DNA of 38,550 nt from Priapulus caudatus. Its lineage: Eukaryota; Priapulida; Priapulimorpha; Priapulimorphida; Priapulidae. How positions within the stretch are numbered: position 1 is the first letter of the stretch; every line of letters begins with the position of its first letter. Below, in pieces: positions 9,761 to 20,187 of the stretch. Made by a program: the position numbers and the translations under genes. The notes beneath the pieces are model-generated. The model worked only from the letters and a program-made list of their open reading frames with translations, ran no database searches and was not told the origin of the DNA. The stretch is taken from NCBI RefSeq assembly GCF_000485595.1, contig NW_014577237.1, positions 194,849 to 233,398 of the forward strand. The letters are read 5' to 3'.

Positions 9761-9958
9761 GGAAGCTCGTGAGCTGCGTGTACAGGCACGTGTAATCGTA
9801 TAGGTGTCGTGACGGTTTCGTGCTACAACTATGATACGTGTGCAATGCACGTAAGCCACTAACAGTATAATTATATGCTATTAACACGATTGCTACGGCT
9901 AACTCTATTCTTTCATAACAACATTTACATAATAAACAATACAGGCATATTTTATGGT

Positions 9959-10380
9959 TAGGGCACCGAGCGATTTTTATCGCCCGATCGCCAGCGTTTT
10001 TGAATCTGCTCGAGAAATCGCTCTGTTGTGCCCGTTCAGTCGACGCCGATTTTTATCGGCGACCGAATCGCCGTATCAAACTGTTAGTATTTCGGGCGAG
10101 TATTTCGCCGGGCGTTATATATCGCCTCGTGTGCGTGACGGGTATTTTGTCGCGATCGATTTTTCTAACCATCGGACGTGTTGCTTGATATTCATGTGAT
10201 GGTTACTGTTTCTGTCGCACGTGGCGTACGCGTCGCTTCTCGAATTCGCTACGTCGACGTTGTGCCCTTTTCAGTGGTCGGGGATAATAAATCGCTATCG
10301 TGTGCCCCTTCGTTGATCGGGCGATTAACTCGCCTGGCATTTTAATCGCCGCGATCGGGCGATAATCGTGTGTGCCCCTA
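9959..10380. mobile_element. MITE with imperfect terminal inverted repeats
   Basis: The left end reads TAGGGCACCGAGCGATTTTT, then ATCGCCCGATCGC. The reverse complement of the right end reads TAGGGGCACACACGATTATC, then GCCCGATCGC. The ~30-base ends match with a few differences, and ATCGCC/GGCGAT motifs recur inside. There is no convincing 8-bp target duplication; a TA duplication is possible. At 422 bp with no transposase it is a non-autonomous element. GGGGCAC ends hint at the hAT group, but this is weak. Confidence 0.7.
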
Positions 10381-11164
10381 GCATTATACACAGGCACATA
10401 CGCAGCGACTGTTTACAATGCAGTACATATTAGGCGTGGAGTTCTGCAGATCGCGGAGTCTTGCGGTGTCAGATGGTGACGGTTAGCGTATGGTGTCCGC
10501 AGGTGAGATCAGCGGGAACCTCGTGGGTGGACAGCGTCGCGGAGTGTCAGGGCACGTGGACCGTGTCTGTCTTCCTGTCGAAACTGGTTCGTTATTTATC
10601 ACGTGGAGGTGCAATGGCCTGGAACGGGCAGGCCTTGTTGCGTAGCGGATGGTGCCTCGTGTCCTTCTCCAGACTTTTATGGACAACTGAACGTTGGGAC
10701 TTCTTCTTTAGGTACGAAGACGCGGCTGTTGGAGTCTTCTGTAGATTATGTTGGCGGCGTCGATGCCATGTTTCTCGAGCCCTCGTTGGGTTAGTCTTTC
10801 TATTGTTGTACTAACGTGTCAGCTTGGACGCTTTGTGTCATACCGCTGTTGCCACGGTGCAGCGGACGTGTTCGTCGGCAATGCTGGAAAGGTTGGCACG
10901 ATTTGGACCTGGGTTGGTTTGTGCGACACGGGCTGTTAGAAGGTCCCGCTGTGTCACGCACGCGCCACGCGCCCGGCTGTGCGCGGCCTTGTTAGGATCG
11001 TTCACTTGGGGCGTCGTAACTTTTACTCGTGGGTCCAGCTGACTTCAGTTTCTTGGTGATATTCGTGCGTGCACTTTCCTGTTACCTTGACTGAGCATTT
11101 GTCAACTAAATACCAAACGACCCGCTGTCGCCTGGGTTTTATACTAGGTTAATTAATTCGTATC
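10381..11164. other. Unrecognised GC-moderate sequence with overlapping open frames
   Basis: Several frames of 60-117 codons overlap on both strands (for example 10461-10814 plus). None shows a known domain, conserved motif or convincing splice signals. It could be part of an old retroelement, but I see no diagnostic motif. Confidence 0.4.
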
Positions 11165-11355
11165 CTACGCGCACGCACGCACACGCACGCACACACGCAC
11201 GCACGCACGCATGCACCCACAGAACACGCACGAGCATTCCTACGCGCACGCACGCACACACGCATGCACTCATGCACCCACAGAATACGCACGAGCATTC
11301 CTACGCGCATGCTCACATACGCACGCACGCACTCTCACACACGCACGCACGCATG
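11165..11355. repeat. CACGCA microsatellite with ~60-bp higher-order unit
   Basis: The array is CACGCACG/CACACG. The longer phrase CGCACGAGCATTCCTACGCG appears twice about 60 bases apart, giving a higher-order repeat. The same phrase occurs once at 9726. Confidence 0.88.
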
Positions 11356-12097
11356 CCCATCACTGACGTAGTCGCAGATTTGATCGCCGAGAAAAAATGC
11401 ATCGGTACATTTCATTAGCAATTACTGATCATGGGGTCCTAATCGCAGTACAGTGCAGGTGATTGTCCGTGATTCATGGCTAAATCGGATAATCAGCATT
11501 CATTATGTGATTGGCTAGGGTGACATGAAGCATGTACGCTTCAGGATAATCAAATCATTCATCGTAAGGCGCTACAGTGTCGACTCCTATGGTTGCAGTC
11601 GCTGCACATAAACGGACTCTAGTCACCGGATTGCGCGCCAGCCCCCTGCCGGCAGGCGTTGCAACGTCGGCCGAATCACCTCCGTGCTTACGTTCGTACG
11701 CGGCCTTGCCGAAACAATCCCGATATAATAAACGAAGCATGAAAAACTTTACTAACACTGTTAATGAGGTAATTAAAGATTATTAATATATACACGCTGC
11801 TCAGAGTGAGCTTTTTTATAATTATCTGCACGTGCGCTTAATAGATGTGCCACAAGTCACTCTCTGATAATTAGGTGAAAGCGCGCACACACACTAATAA
11901 AATGCAAGCTGCTACACAACGCTCTTGACTACGTATGTACACGGGCTATGAATTATAATATAAGTGACAGAAGAACGTACCTGATATACAGGTGTACCTA
12001 TGCGCTACAGATAGGTGCTGTAGCGGGAGCAAAGGAGCTACACCAGTAAAGCTACATGTACAAAACCTAGCCATAGACCATCACGGTAGCAACCAGT
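11356..12097. other. Intergenic sequence, nothing recognised
   Basis: Overlapping ~67-codon frames on both strands at 11555-11786 have no recognisable features. The rest is AT-rich. Confidence 0.45.
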
Positions 12098-12154
12098 AAC
12101 TGCAGGGCAGGACAGGGCAGGGTAGGGTGGGTCAGGGCAGGACAGGGTAGGGTA
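12098..12154. repeat. GGGCAGGACA/GGGTAGG short tandem repeat
   Basis: Repeated CAGGGCAGGACAGGG and AGGGTAGGGT units lie immediately before repeat B copy 1. Confidence 0.8.
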
Positions 12155-12704
12155 GCGCGCCAGGCTATCGTCGAGCCCCGCCATCCTAAAATGCACCCGC
12201 CACTCTAAATATCATAGCCGCCATGCTAAAATTTGCTAAAAAATGCTAAAACTAGGACTGTAAAGGCAGCCCCGCCATGCTATAATGAAAACGCTTGGAG
12301 AACCCTGCTATAGCGCCCAACTATAGTCAGGCTCAAAATCAGGCAATCGCATGAAATGCCGAAACGCAAGCAATAGCAGAAAACGCATGAAATAGCAGAA
12401 AAGCAGTAACCCCCAAAAAATCCCGGGCATCGCCGGGTAGCCCAGCTAAACGCATGAAATAGCAGAAAAGCAGTAACCCCCAAAAAATCCCGGGCATCGC
12501 CGGGTAGCCCAGCTAGTAATGTATAATAGACAGCATTTCAGCGTCAATTTCCAAGAACACGAAAGATTTTCCTCACAGCGCACAGGTGTGTTGAATCCCA
12601 CAGCGGCAGTAAAGCCCGGGAGAGGGAGAAGCAGGCACTTCAATATATGCAAACAGTAGTACATGTACACGTGATTTCACTATACCTCAGCATGTAGATG
12701 AGAT
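12155..12704 (+). repeat. Repeat B, copy 1
   Basis: This block is shared with 19681-20187 and 26665-27238. Landmarks: CAGGCTATCGTCGAGCCCCG, several ATGCTAAAAT motifs, CATGAAATAGCAGAAAAG, GCATTTCAGCGTCAATTTC and a 3' end CATGTAGATGAGATG. Here it ends directly against repeat A copy 2. In the other two copies the same end is followed by satellite C. Confidence 0.85.
12381..12514 (+). repeat. Perfect 67-bp tandem duplication inside B copy 1
   Basis: 12381-12447 and 12448-12514 are identical. They start AAACGCATGAAATAGCAG and end GGGTAGCCCAGCT. The other B copies carry this segment once, so the duplication is specific to this copy or to its assembly. Confidence 0.9.
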
Positions 12705-12784
12705 GAGAAACTCTTGCGTGGCGCCCAGACGCAGGAGATTCGTGACGTGAACACAATGCGTTATAATAACAATGCGTCGCGCAA

Positions 12785-12815
12785 GCAATAGTGCCCGCTC
12801 AGGCGGGCACTATTG
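12785..12815. repeat. Perfect hairpin in repeat A copy 2
   Basis: CAATAGTGCCCGC pairs exactly with GCGGGCACTATTG around a short loop. Stem conservation between A copies could reflect an element-end or structured-RNA role. Confidence 0.85.
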
Positions 12816-13116
12816 TTTCATAGTACCTGCGACGTTATCCAATGGAATTTCAACGATTTATCACGTGATGCACTAATGTCACATAATTGTCTCGACACAG
12901 CCGGCGCATGCTAATTGCCATATGAGCCGCCGCTCAACCGAGAGAGATATTGGACGGAAGCTCTCAGATATAGAGCTACTGCGTCGCGACAATGCACTGC
13001 CGACTGCTGATTGTGTGGCTTCTCATAGCATACCTGAGCCGAGAGCACGCCAGCAGATGTGCCGGTAAACCCTTATTCTTCTACGGGGGCGACACATACA
13101 TCACCACACATCATCA

Positions 13117-13268
13117 GCATAACCCTAACCCTCACTCTAACGTTAACCCAAAAACTCACCCTAACGTTAACAGTAACCCTCACCCTAACGTTAACCCTAA
13201 CCCTAATCCTCACACCAACGTGAACCGTAACCTGTAACCTTCACCCTAACCCTAATCACAACCCTAAT
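13117..13268. repeat. CCCTAA-like degenerate telomeric tract in repeat A copy 2
   Basis: AACCCTAACCC motifs are interspersed with ACGTTAACC and CCTCACCC. The orientation is C-rich on the plus strand. Confidence 0.7.
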
Positions 13269-13791
13269 CTGATTGCTACCTAATCCCAAAAACATTATGT
13301 GTGTACGGGGTTCGTGGAGTGGACTTGGCCGCAGAACGAGAACAGGGGAGACAAGAAGCCTAGCCCCCTACCCGGCTACTCTTCACCCTGCCACGCAGCT
13401 ACGATGACCAGCGGAGGAATGATCAGAGGTTTGACTTGACAGGGGATGCTAAGGTGTGCGACGATGAGAACGACGTGACGCAGGATGCGGGCCGGGAGGC
13501 TGAGTGGGATGCTAGGAGGGGGGAAGATGGTCGGGGGACGTTTACAGCGCTCAGTTTTAATCGAATGCGTTCGATTTTGCCGCGAAAAAACGCACAAATT
13601 AAATAAACAGGTTTGCCGCGAGGCACGTTGCTATTACCGTCGTTTCGGCAAATATGCGCGTCTACTTAGGTTCGTTACTCACATCTCTATCTCTCTCGCT
13701 ACCTAACTCACTCGCTTTCTTGAATCGCAATGAATGCACGCCCGCGGGCTCTCTCCCCATCTCTCTCTCTATCTCTCTCTCGCTCTTTCGT

Positions 13792-13824
<33 letters not shown>

Positions 13825-14411
13825 GCTGTTGCTGCTATTGTTGTTGCTGCTGCTGCTGATGTCGTTGTTGTTGTTGTTGTTGTTGTTGCTGCTGCTGATG
13901 ATGATGATAATGTTGTCGATAACATGATAATAGGTTAGCGTCTATGTGCACATACATCCCTGCCTGTGTTTCATGTTCCGTTGCCGATACCGTCCCCGGG
14001 CACTGAGCCGTGCGCGAGAGAGAACCGGTGGAGATGTCTTCATTGCGTCGACCCTTTCACGACTCGCTCGCTCGGCGTAAAACGTTATTACGAGTCCGAG
14101 GCAATCCTATTTGACTTCGAAAGCCAAACAGAAATCGGGGTGGGAAGTGGTCGGCTACTCCACAATAACTCAGTGGACAGCCGCTCTGCAATAACGCCCA
14201 CTGAACGGATGAGAGAATGAAAGTGTCAATGACACTCTAGCTCACCACAAAAAAGGACACAAATGAGTGAGTGAGAAGAAGTCAGTTTTAATTGAGCAAC
14301 CCTCGACATACATTATAGAAACGAAGAGTATATATGGGAGAACTCCCATTATATACTCTTGATAATTATATGTGTAATTTTTTATGTGAAAATAATAAAT
14401 AATATTATATA

Positions 14412-14412
<1 letters not shown>

Positions 14413-14488
<76 letters not shown>

Positions 14489-14500
14489 ATATATACTATA
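14413..14500. repeat. (GA)n then (TA)n microsatellite
   Basis: About 70 bases of GA repeat followed by ATATATAT, truncating repeat A copy 2. Confidence 0.95.
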
Positions 14501-15165
14501 AGTTATAACTCCCCCTTATGACGTCTTGGCCGTGCGAGATAGCGTGGCTGACAACGAGCCTTGCAACCCACAAGCTCTCTACTGCCCAGCAGATACGTGC
14601 GGGAGTGTTGACACTCGTGGCCGCTGTCCGCTTAATGATCGTGTGTTTGTTACCCCTCCGCATTCTTGTTAAAGTTAAATGTGTTTTGTACCGTCCGGTA
14701 CTGCCCCCTGTCCATTCTGAATTACGGGTGTTCTTAATCATGTAGCTAATGACTTCTGAGTTCATCGCCCGAACTGTTGTCAGGGTAATGTGTCGAATTT
14801 TCCCCTGTCTCCATCTTAATGCCAAAACGCCGTACTACAGATACGTGCGAGAGCACTGTTCATAGGCGGAGCCAGTAATTCTATTTCACGCGTCCTTCGC
14901 CGGCATCCCTGAGGAACGGGAGCAGCAGAATCCCCACGCGTCGCGTGTGTATAGACTCGACACTGACCGCTAACGTCATAGCGAGTTCTGGATAGAGTAC
15001 CTATATGCGGTGGACCTGTCACCGACTTCCTAGCACTCACAGGGGGTTCTTCACGTTATTTTCGAGAGCGTATAACTACCAGAGTCGGATCGGTTCTTGA
15101 ATTTAAAACCTTTAAAATCAGGTCGATTTTCAATAGTTCGGTTCTTTATGTATTACTCTGTCTGG
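14501..15165. other. Unique intergenic sequence
   Basis: Open frames of 74-109 codons on the minus strand (14496-14825, 14816-15040) show no known domain. Nothing else recognised. Confidence 0.45.
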
Positions 15166-15167
15166 TC

Positions 15168-15452
15168 AGGCGGAGCAAGAAGCAGCAAACGACGCGTGTC
15201 TGTCGTTCCTACACCATGCTCCGATTTTTGATGAAGTATGGGTACATTTCTCCGGAAATCCTAAACCGATTAGAACTAGATGACAGACGTGACTCCGCTG
15301 CGAAAAACTTGCTCACGATGTTTTTGCGTTTTCGGGAATTCGTGACGAGGATTTCTTGGACGGAATACCTTCATCCACAATCCATTTCTCATTTTCATTA
15401 TGCGTGTAATCGACTTTTTCTCCCTTTTAATCTTTCCTGTCCTAAAACGTGA
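15168..15452 (+). pseudogene. Possible MMP-prodomain-like exon remnant (weak)
   Basis: An open frame from ATG 15216 gives 78 residues. Residues 4-12 (FLMKYGYIS) resemble the first helix of the matrix metalloproteinase prodomain, typically YLxKYGYL. About 20 residues later AAKNLLTMFLRF sits where the peptidoglycan-binding-like AIxxFQRFxGL helix would be. A pyrimidine-rich stretch ending TCAG at 15168-15169 could be an acceptor. Against it: no signal peptide, no PRCGxPD cysteine switch, no catalytic HExxH, and no downstream homologous exon found. At best this is a decayed exon; chance resemblance is quite possible. Confidence 0.2.
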
Positions 15453-15837
15453 ATTAGATCAAACACACGACATACGCAGGTATCGTCGGCGACATCGAAC
15501 ATCATTGTCTCATATTTAGAGCATCATCTAGCGAACCAATTGCTTATGTGACAGCCATTCTCGCGCGAGTTCCTCAATAGATCACTTCAGTGTGGTGTTA
15601 ATCCATATCTACTTGTTTACCTGCATGCAGCCCGCGGGTCTATCGATCGCAGGCAGGAGGCGGCAGCAAGCACTGCAGACTCCTCTGAAACTAGATGGAT
15701 AGCGCTGCGAATAAATTGGTTTCACAGAGGCGCCGAAACATCGGTTCACTGCCATCTCGCCTGCCGCTAGCGATCGTCAGGCAAGCAGTTGCCAGTTGTA
15801 TACAAGCTTTATTGACATGCTCGATGCGGAGGCATCT
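15453..15837. other. Unique intergenic sequence
   Basis: No recognisable gene or repeat. Short GGCAGGAGGCGGCAGC and CTGCCGC motifs face each other around 15650-15775. Confidence 0.4.
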
Positions 15838-16500
15838 CACCTCAACTCAGGTAGATAGGTCAAGCTTGATTGCCATGCTCCGTTAGGAAGCGTCCCAAAT
15901 CTCGACCCCATTGCTTGTGCCCGGGCTTGTGTTGTGCTACGGGCTTAACATGCTACGGTGCTTAGGTTGAAGGAAGGTGTCTTAACATTTTAACTCATTT
16001 AATTGTAATTCATTTGTCACTCAACTCAGGTAGATAGGTCAAGCTTGATTGCCATGCTCCGTTAGGAAGCGTCCCAAATCTCGACCCCATTAGGTTGAAG
16101 GAAGGTGTCTCAACATTTTAACTCATTTTAATTGTAATTCATTTGTCACTCAACTCAGGTAGATAGGTCAAGCTTGATGCCCATGCCTCCGTTAAGGAAG
16201 CGTCCAAATCTCGACCCCCATTAAGCGTTGAAGGAGCGCTGTCACAACATTTTAACTCATTTTAATTGATCATTTTTGTCACTCAACTCGGTAGATAGTC
16301 AAGCTTTGATTTGCCATTGCATGCTCCGGTTGTAAGGAAGCGTCCCAATCTCGACCCCAATTAGGTTGAAGGAAGGCTGTCTCAACATTTTTAACTCATT
16401 TAATTGTAATTCATTTGTCACTAACTCCAGGTAGAATAGGTCAAGCTTGATTGCATCTCTATTAGGAAAGCATCCAAACTTCGACCCCATTAGGTTGCAG
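15838..16500 (+). repeat. 129-bp tandem repeat, about 4.6 copies
   Basis: Unit starts are at about 15838, 16018, 16147, 16280 and 16419 (partial). Each begins CACTCAACTCAGGTAGATAG and contains AAGCTTGATTGCCATGC and TCTCGACCCCATTAGG. The first unit carries a ~51-base insertion (15910-15962). Units 3 and 4 show extra single bases relative to units 1 and 2. The array ends in three short ACATTAGG/GGTTGCAGGA repeats. Confidence 0.92.
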
Positions 16501-16844
16501 GAACATTAGGTTGCAGGAACATTAGGAAGGTGTCCGTCTCCTCGACATTCTAGCGCTGTCAGATGCATTAGCGGGTGTTTTGGCGGCGAGCCTCTCGTCT
16601 GTTACTGTTAGAACGTGTGTCGGCTGTCAGGCTGAGAGCGCGGCGCATAATGCAGGTGTGCGTGGTGCGTCACACACACGCGACTGTTGACCTCCGTAAT
16701 GCCTAGCAATCTAGCTAATCCACAATCGTACGTGGCATCATTAGTCACATAAAGTAAAGTGTCACGACGCTTATTAATGGACCTGCCATGGCACATAAGA
16801 GAGCAAGGTTTCAATAGCAGCCTAGTAAGTATGTGCATCCGATA
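16501..16844. other. Intergenic sequence, nothing recognised
   Basis: Unique sequence; short frames only. Confidence 0.4.
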
Positions 16845-17243
16845 TGTGTGTGTATATGTATATATATATATATATATTATATATTATCCAAGAGAGAGAT
16901 AGAGAGAGATAGGAGAGAGACGGAGAGAGAGACGAGAGCGAGAGAGCGAGAGAGCGATGAGAGAGAGACGAGAGAGACGAGAGAGAGAGGAGGAGCGAGA
17001 GAGAAGAGAGAGCACGAGAGAGACGACCGAGACGAGACGGACGAGAGAGCGATGAGAGGAGACGAGAGAGAGAAAGAGAGAGAGAGAAACGAGAGAGAAG
17101 AGAGAGACCCTCGAGAGAGCACGCAGAAGAGGAGAGATCGACGAGAGAAGAGAGATAGAGAGAGAGAGAAGAGTCTACTTGACGAGGACGAGAGAGAGAC
17201 CAGGGAGAGAGCCGAGCGAAGCAGAGCGAAGGGGAACGAATAT
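16845..17243. repeat. TG/TA microsatellite then GA-rich tract
   Basis: TGTGTATATATA is followed by ~350 bases of GAGA with CGA interruptions. Long Ser/Leu and Arg/Glu open frames on both strands follow from this composition and are not genes. It forms the left flank of the 7 kb tandem unit. Confidence 0.92.
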
Positions 17244-17670
17244 GAGAAGAGAGAAAAGAAAGAAAACAGCATCCGCGATGATAACACGAATGTCCTGTGT
17301 TCCTGACGTCACGGCCCGACGACGAGGCGAGCTGCTCACGCCTACGTCCGCCTCTCGGCTCGCGAGAAGCAGACGACTCGTTCGCCACCTCATCGTAACC
17401 AAGGCGACCCTCGCTGCAGCTTCCCCACGCCTCTGGACGCGTGACGCCGAAAACAGCGGCATGCCGGTTTTCAATTTTACGTCGCCTGCTCTCTCCTCGC
17501 CTCTCTTCACGCCGTCACCCTTCCGTTGACGGTTACCGGCGCGTTGTGGGGCTTGGCGCGTTGGCTGCTTTAACTACGAACGTAACGATTCTAGACGTAT
17601 GACGATCGCGGCGCACACGCCTGCATTAAACGGCTACGATCGCGTCTGCACCGTTTAGCATCGCACGTCC

Positions 17671-17735
17671 CGCACATACACGCACGCACGCACATACACG
17701 CACGCACGCACGCACGCACGCACATACAACACACG
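17671..17735. repeat. CACGCACG microsatellite
   Basis: Near-perfect CACG repeats with ACATACACG interruptions; the equivalent in the second unit is at 24620-24682. Confidence 0.93.
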
Positions 17736-18079
17736 CCTCAGATGCGGACCGAGAGAGAAGCCCTGGATGCAGTGATGAAAGGAACACTCGCCCCGTCGCC
17801 CAAGGCGAGCAGTAATGACGTGTAGGTAGCCCAGAATCCTATCAGCAGGTAGCACAGAAGGGCTGTAGGGTTGTTTGCATAGGTTCATTATTTCATAATC
17901 AGTGGAATTCACTAGGGCCTTGAATTTTGCTACGCATTGCGCTAATTGCGAATGGGCTATTACTGAAGAAACTGGATTACTTACGCAAACTTGCTTAGTC
18001 CGCAACAATTTTTCTGACCAGCGAACGAGCAGTACAATTCGTAGCACCAACCCGAGTATATGCTTAACTTCAATATATG

Positions 18080-18660
18080 CTTTAAAAACTTGCTGTAAGA
18101 GTTCACCCCAACAACATATATATTCTTATAATCAGCATACATGCGTCTAAACGGGGACAGATGGTATGCGACCATTTAGGACCAAAAACAAATCCAAAAC
18201 AATACAAAAAATTAACCCAAGAAATGTCAAATTTGTTATGAAATGTCCGCTCGGGTGAGCGCTATATTACCCACCTGACCTGGCATTCGCTGAATTTTCG
18301 CGGCTGTGGTTTTCTGTAGCTGTTGTTGTCAAATTACAGCAACCAATAACAATAACTGAATGATTAGCCTTCGAGGAGACACCCTCATTATAGGTATAAA
18401 AATCACGGTTAGCGGCTTAGAATTTAGAGTTAGGGTTTAGGGTTTAGCGCACATTGGTTTTATTTGGGACCATGTCTCTATCCTTGCCGGCCCCATTTTA
18501 TGGCCCACAAAACATGTTACGCCAATTACATAAAAGGACGAGTCTGTTATTCCATGTCTTGTCCAGTCCTTGCTATCTTTTCTCTCTCCCCCCAACAGGT
18601 CACCCCAACACCATATATATTTTCAATCAGCATACATGCGTCTAAACAGAGGAATTGCTC
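18080..18660 (+). repeat. Internal ~490-bp sub-repeat of the tandem unit
   Basis: TCACCCCAACA(A/C)CATATATATT followed by CAGCATACATGCGTCTAAAC occurs near 18100 and again near 18602. In unit 2 the pair lies near 25150 and 25628. The blocks contain ATGGGCC/GGCCCAT hairpins. Confidence 0.7.
18407..18447 (+). repeat. Interstitial TTAGGG-like tract, copy 1
   Basis: Degenerate GTTAGGGTTTAGGG units. The equivalent in unit 2 is far cleaner. Confidence 0.75.
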
Positions 18661-18737
18661 CCGACCTGTCATTGGCAGGATTTCCATGATCAAATACAAT
18701 TCGTCACGTTTCGTTTTACGGTCCATAGCCGGCTGAA

Positions 18738-19120
18738 CTATGAGTAATTATATATTTAATAGTAATTATTTACTAATCAATTACTTTAATAAATATAATT
18801 ATAAGTATAAATAATTATATATAATATTATTAATTATTATAATCAATTAGTATAATTATTATCAGCTATTCATTATACTAATATGTACTATCAAGTATAT
18901 AGTATGTGACCTAAGATTAAGGCTAACACATGTCACTGCATGATGTGTCTATAATAGCTAGGCATCCAATCCTGTCATTGCAGATGGTTGCATGCATTCC
19001 ACAATACAAATTCGTGAGTTTCGTTTCACCGCGTCATAGCGGTGACCTATGAGTAATTATATATTAATAGTAATTATATAAATAGTAATTATATAGTACT
19101 ACGAGTATAGGTTAGTAACC
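18738..19120. repeat. AT-rich AGTAATTATATATTAATAG sub-repeats
   Basis: The motif CTATGAGTAATTATATATT recurs at about 18738 and 19048, each preceded by a block with CATTGCAGAT and CGTTTC/CATAGC. The same arrangement occurs at 25767 and 26048, giving a ~310-bp internal repeat. Confidence 0.75.
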
Positions 19121-19680
19121 TAACACATGCAAAACCATGCCTAATACATGCTAAACACATGCCACCATGAGTGTCTTATAAATTAAGCTATAATTTCTTA
19201 ACATGGCTAACTTGAAAATTTTCCTTCGCTCCTATTATAGTTAGTACACGTTCCTTACCGGCTCATAGCATAATAGCCGGAAGTCGCGGGGTTTTTTATT
19301 ATTCAATACACAGGTCGCGAGCAATTACTCTGTTTAGACGGCATGTATCAGCGATGACGCCGACAACCAGTTTTAGGCCCAAAAACAATTTGCCATACGC
19401 CAGGGGCTTGCCAGCGGGTCACCAGAGGTAATATTCTCAATCAGCATGACGGACGGACTATTTAGGCCCAAAAATAATTTGCACAAAAAAGGCCAAAATA
19501 GGGCCCCAAAAAAACAAACAACACAATTTTTCCCCAAAAAAAGGTACTAGCGCCAGAGAAAGTTAACAATCACAGCAAATCCTGCGCTCCACTATACACT
19601 GCAGCAGAAAAGTCAAGACGAATCCTAGCGCAGCAGAAAAGTAAATAGCAATCCTATACAGGGTTCTCCAAGAGCACTTA

Positions 19681-20187
19681 TAGCCTGGCGGCCCGCCAGG
19701 CTATCGTCGAGCCCCGCCATCCTAAAATGCACCCGCCACTCTAAATATCATGCCGACCCATGCTAAAATTTGCCTAAAAAAATGCTAAAACTAGGACTGT
19801 AAAGGCAAGGGCCCCGCCATGCTATAATGAAAAAGCTTGCGCAGAACCCTGCTATAGCGCCCAACTATAGTCAGCGCTCAAAAATCAGCCAATCGCAATG
19901 AAATGCCGAAACGCAAGCATAGCAGAAACGCTTATGAAATAGCAGAAAAGCAGTAACCCAAAAATCCGGCGCATCGCGGGTAAGCCCAGCTGAGTAATTG
20001 TATAATAGACGCATTTCAGCGTCAATTTCCAAGAACACGAAAGATTTTCCTCACAGCGCCCCACAGGATGTGTTAATCCCACAGCGGCAGTAAAGCCCGG
20101 GAGCAGGGAGAAGCAGGCCACTTCAATATGCAAAACAGCTAGTACATGTACACGTGATTTCACTATACCTCAGCATGTAGATGAGAT
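19681..20187 (+). repeat. Repeat B, copy 2
   Basis: Collinear with 12155-12704 but lacking the 67-bp duplication. It is preceded by a perfect 21-base palindrome (AGCCTGGCGG/CCGCCAGGCT, 19682-19702). Ends CATGTAGATGAGATG, immediately followed by satellite C. Confidence 0.87.

Larger units (their letters stand above)
12709..14412 (+). repeat. Dispersed repeat A, copy 2
   Basis: Collinear with 1846-3612. Differences are dominated by one- or two-base gaps. The internal CCCTAA-like tract, the CT run (13795-13825), the TTG/CTG run (13828-13905) and the ATGATG run are more regular than in copy 1. It stops at ATAATATTATATAA, where a GA microsatellite begins, and lacks the last ~260 bases present in copies 1 and 3. 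Confidence 0.88.

Noticed and set aside
10461-10814. 117-codon frame as a gene
   Set aside because: Overlaps equally long frames on the other strand and in other phases; no domain, signal peptide or homologue recognised.
16822-17306. Arg/Glu-rich and Ser/Leu-rich frames
   Set aside because: GA microsatellite composition.
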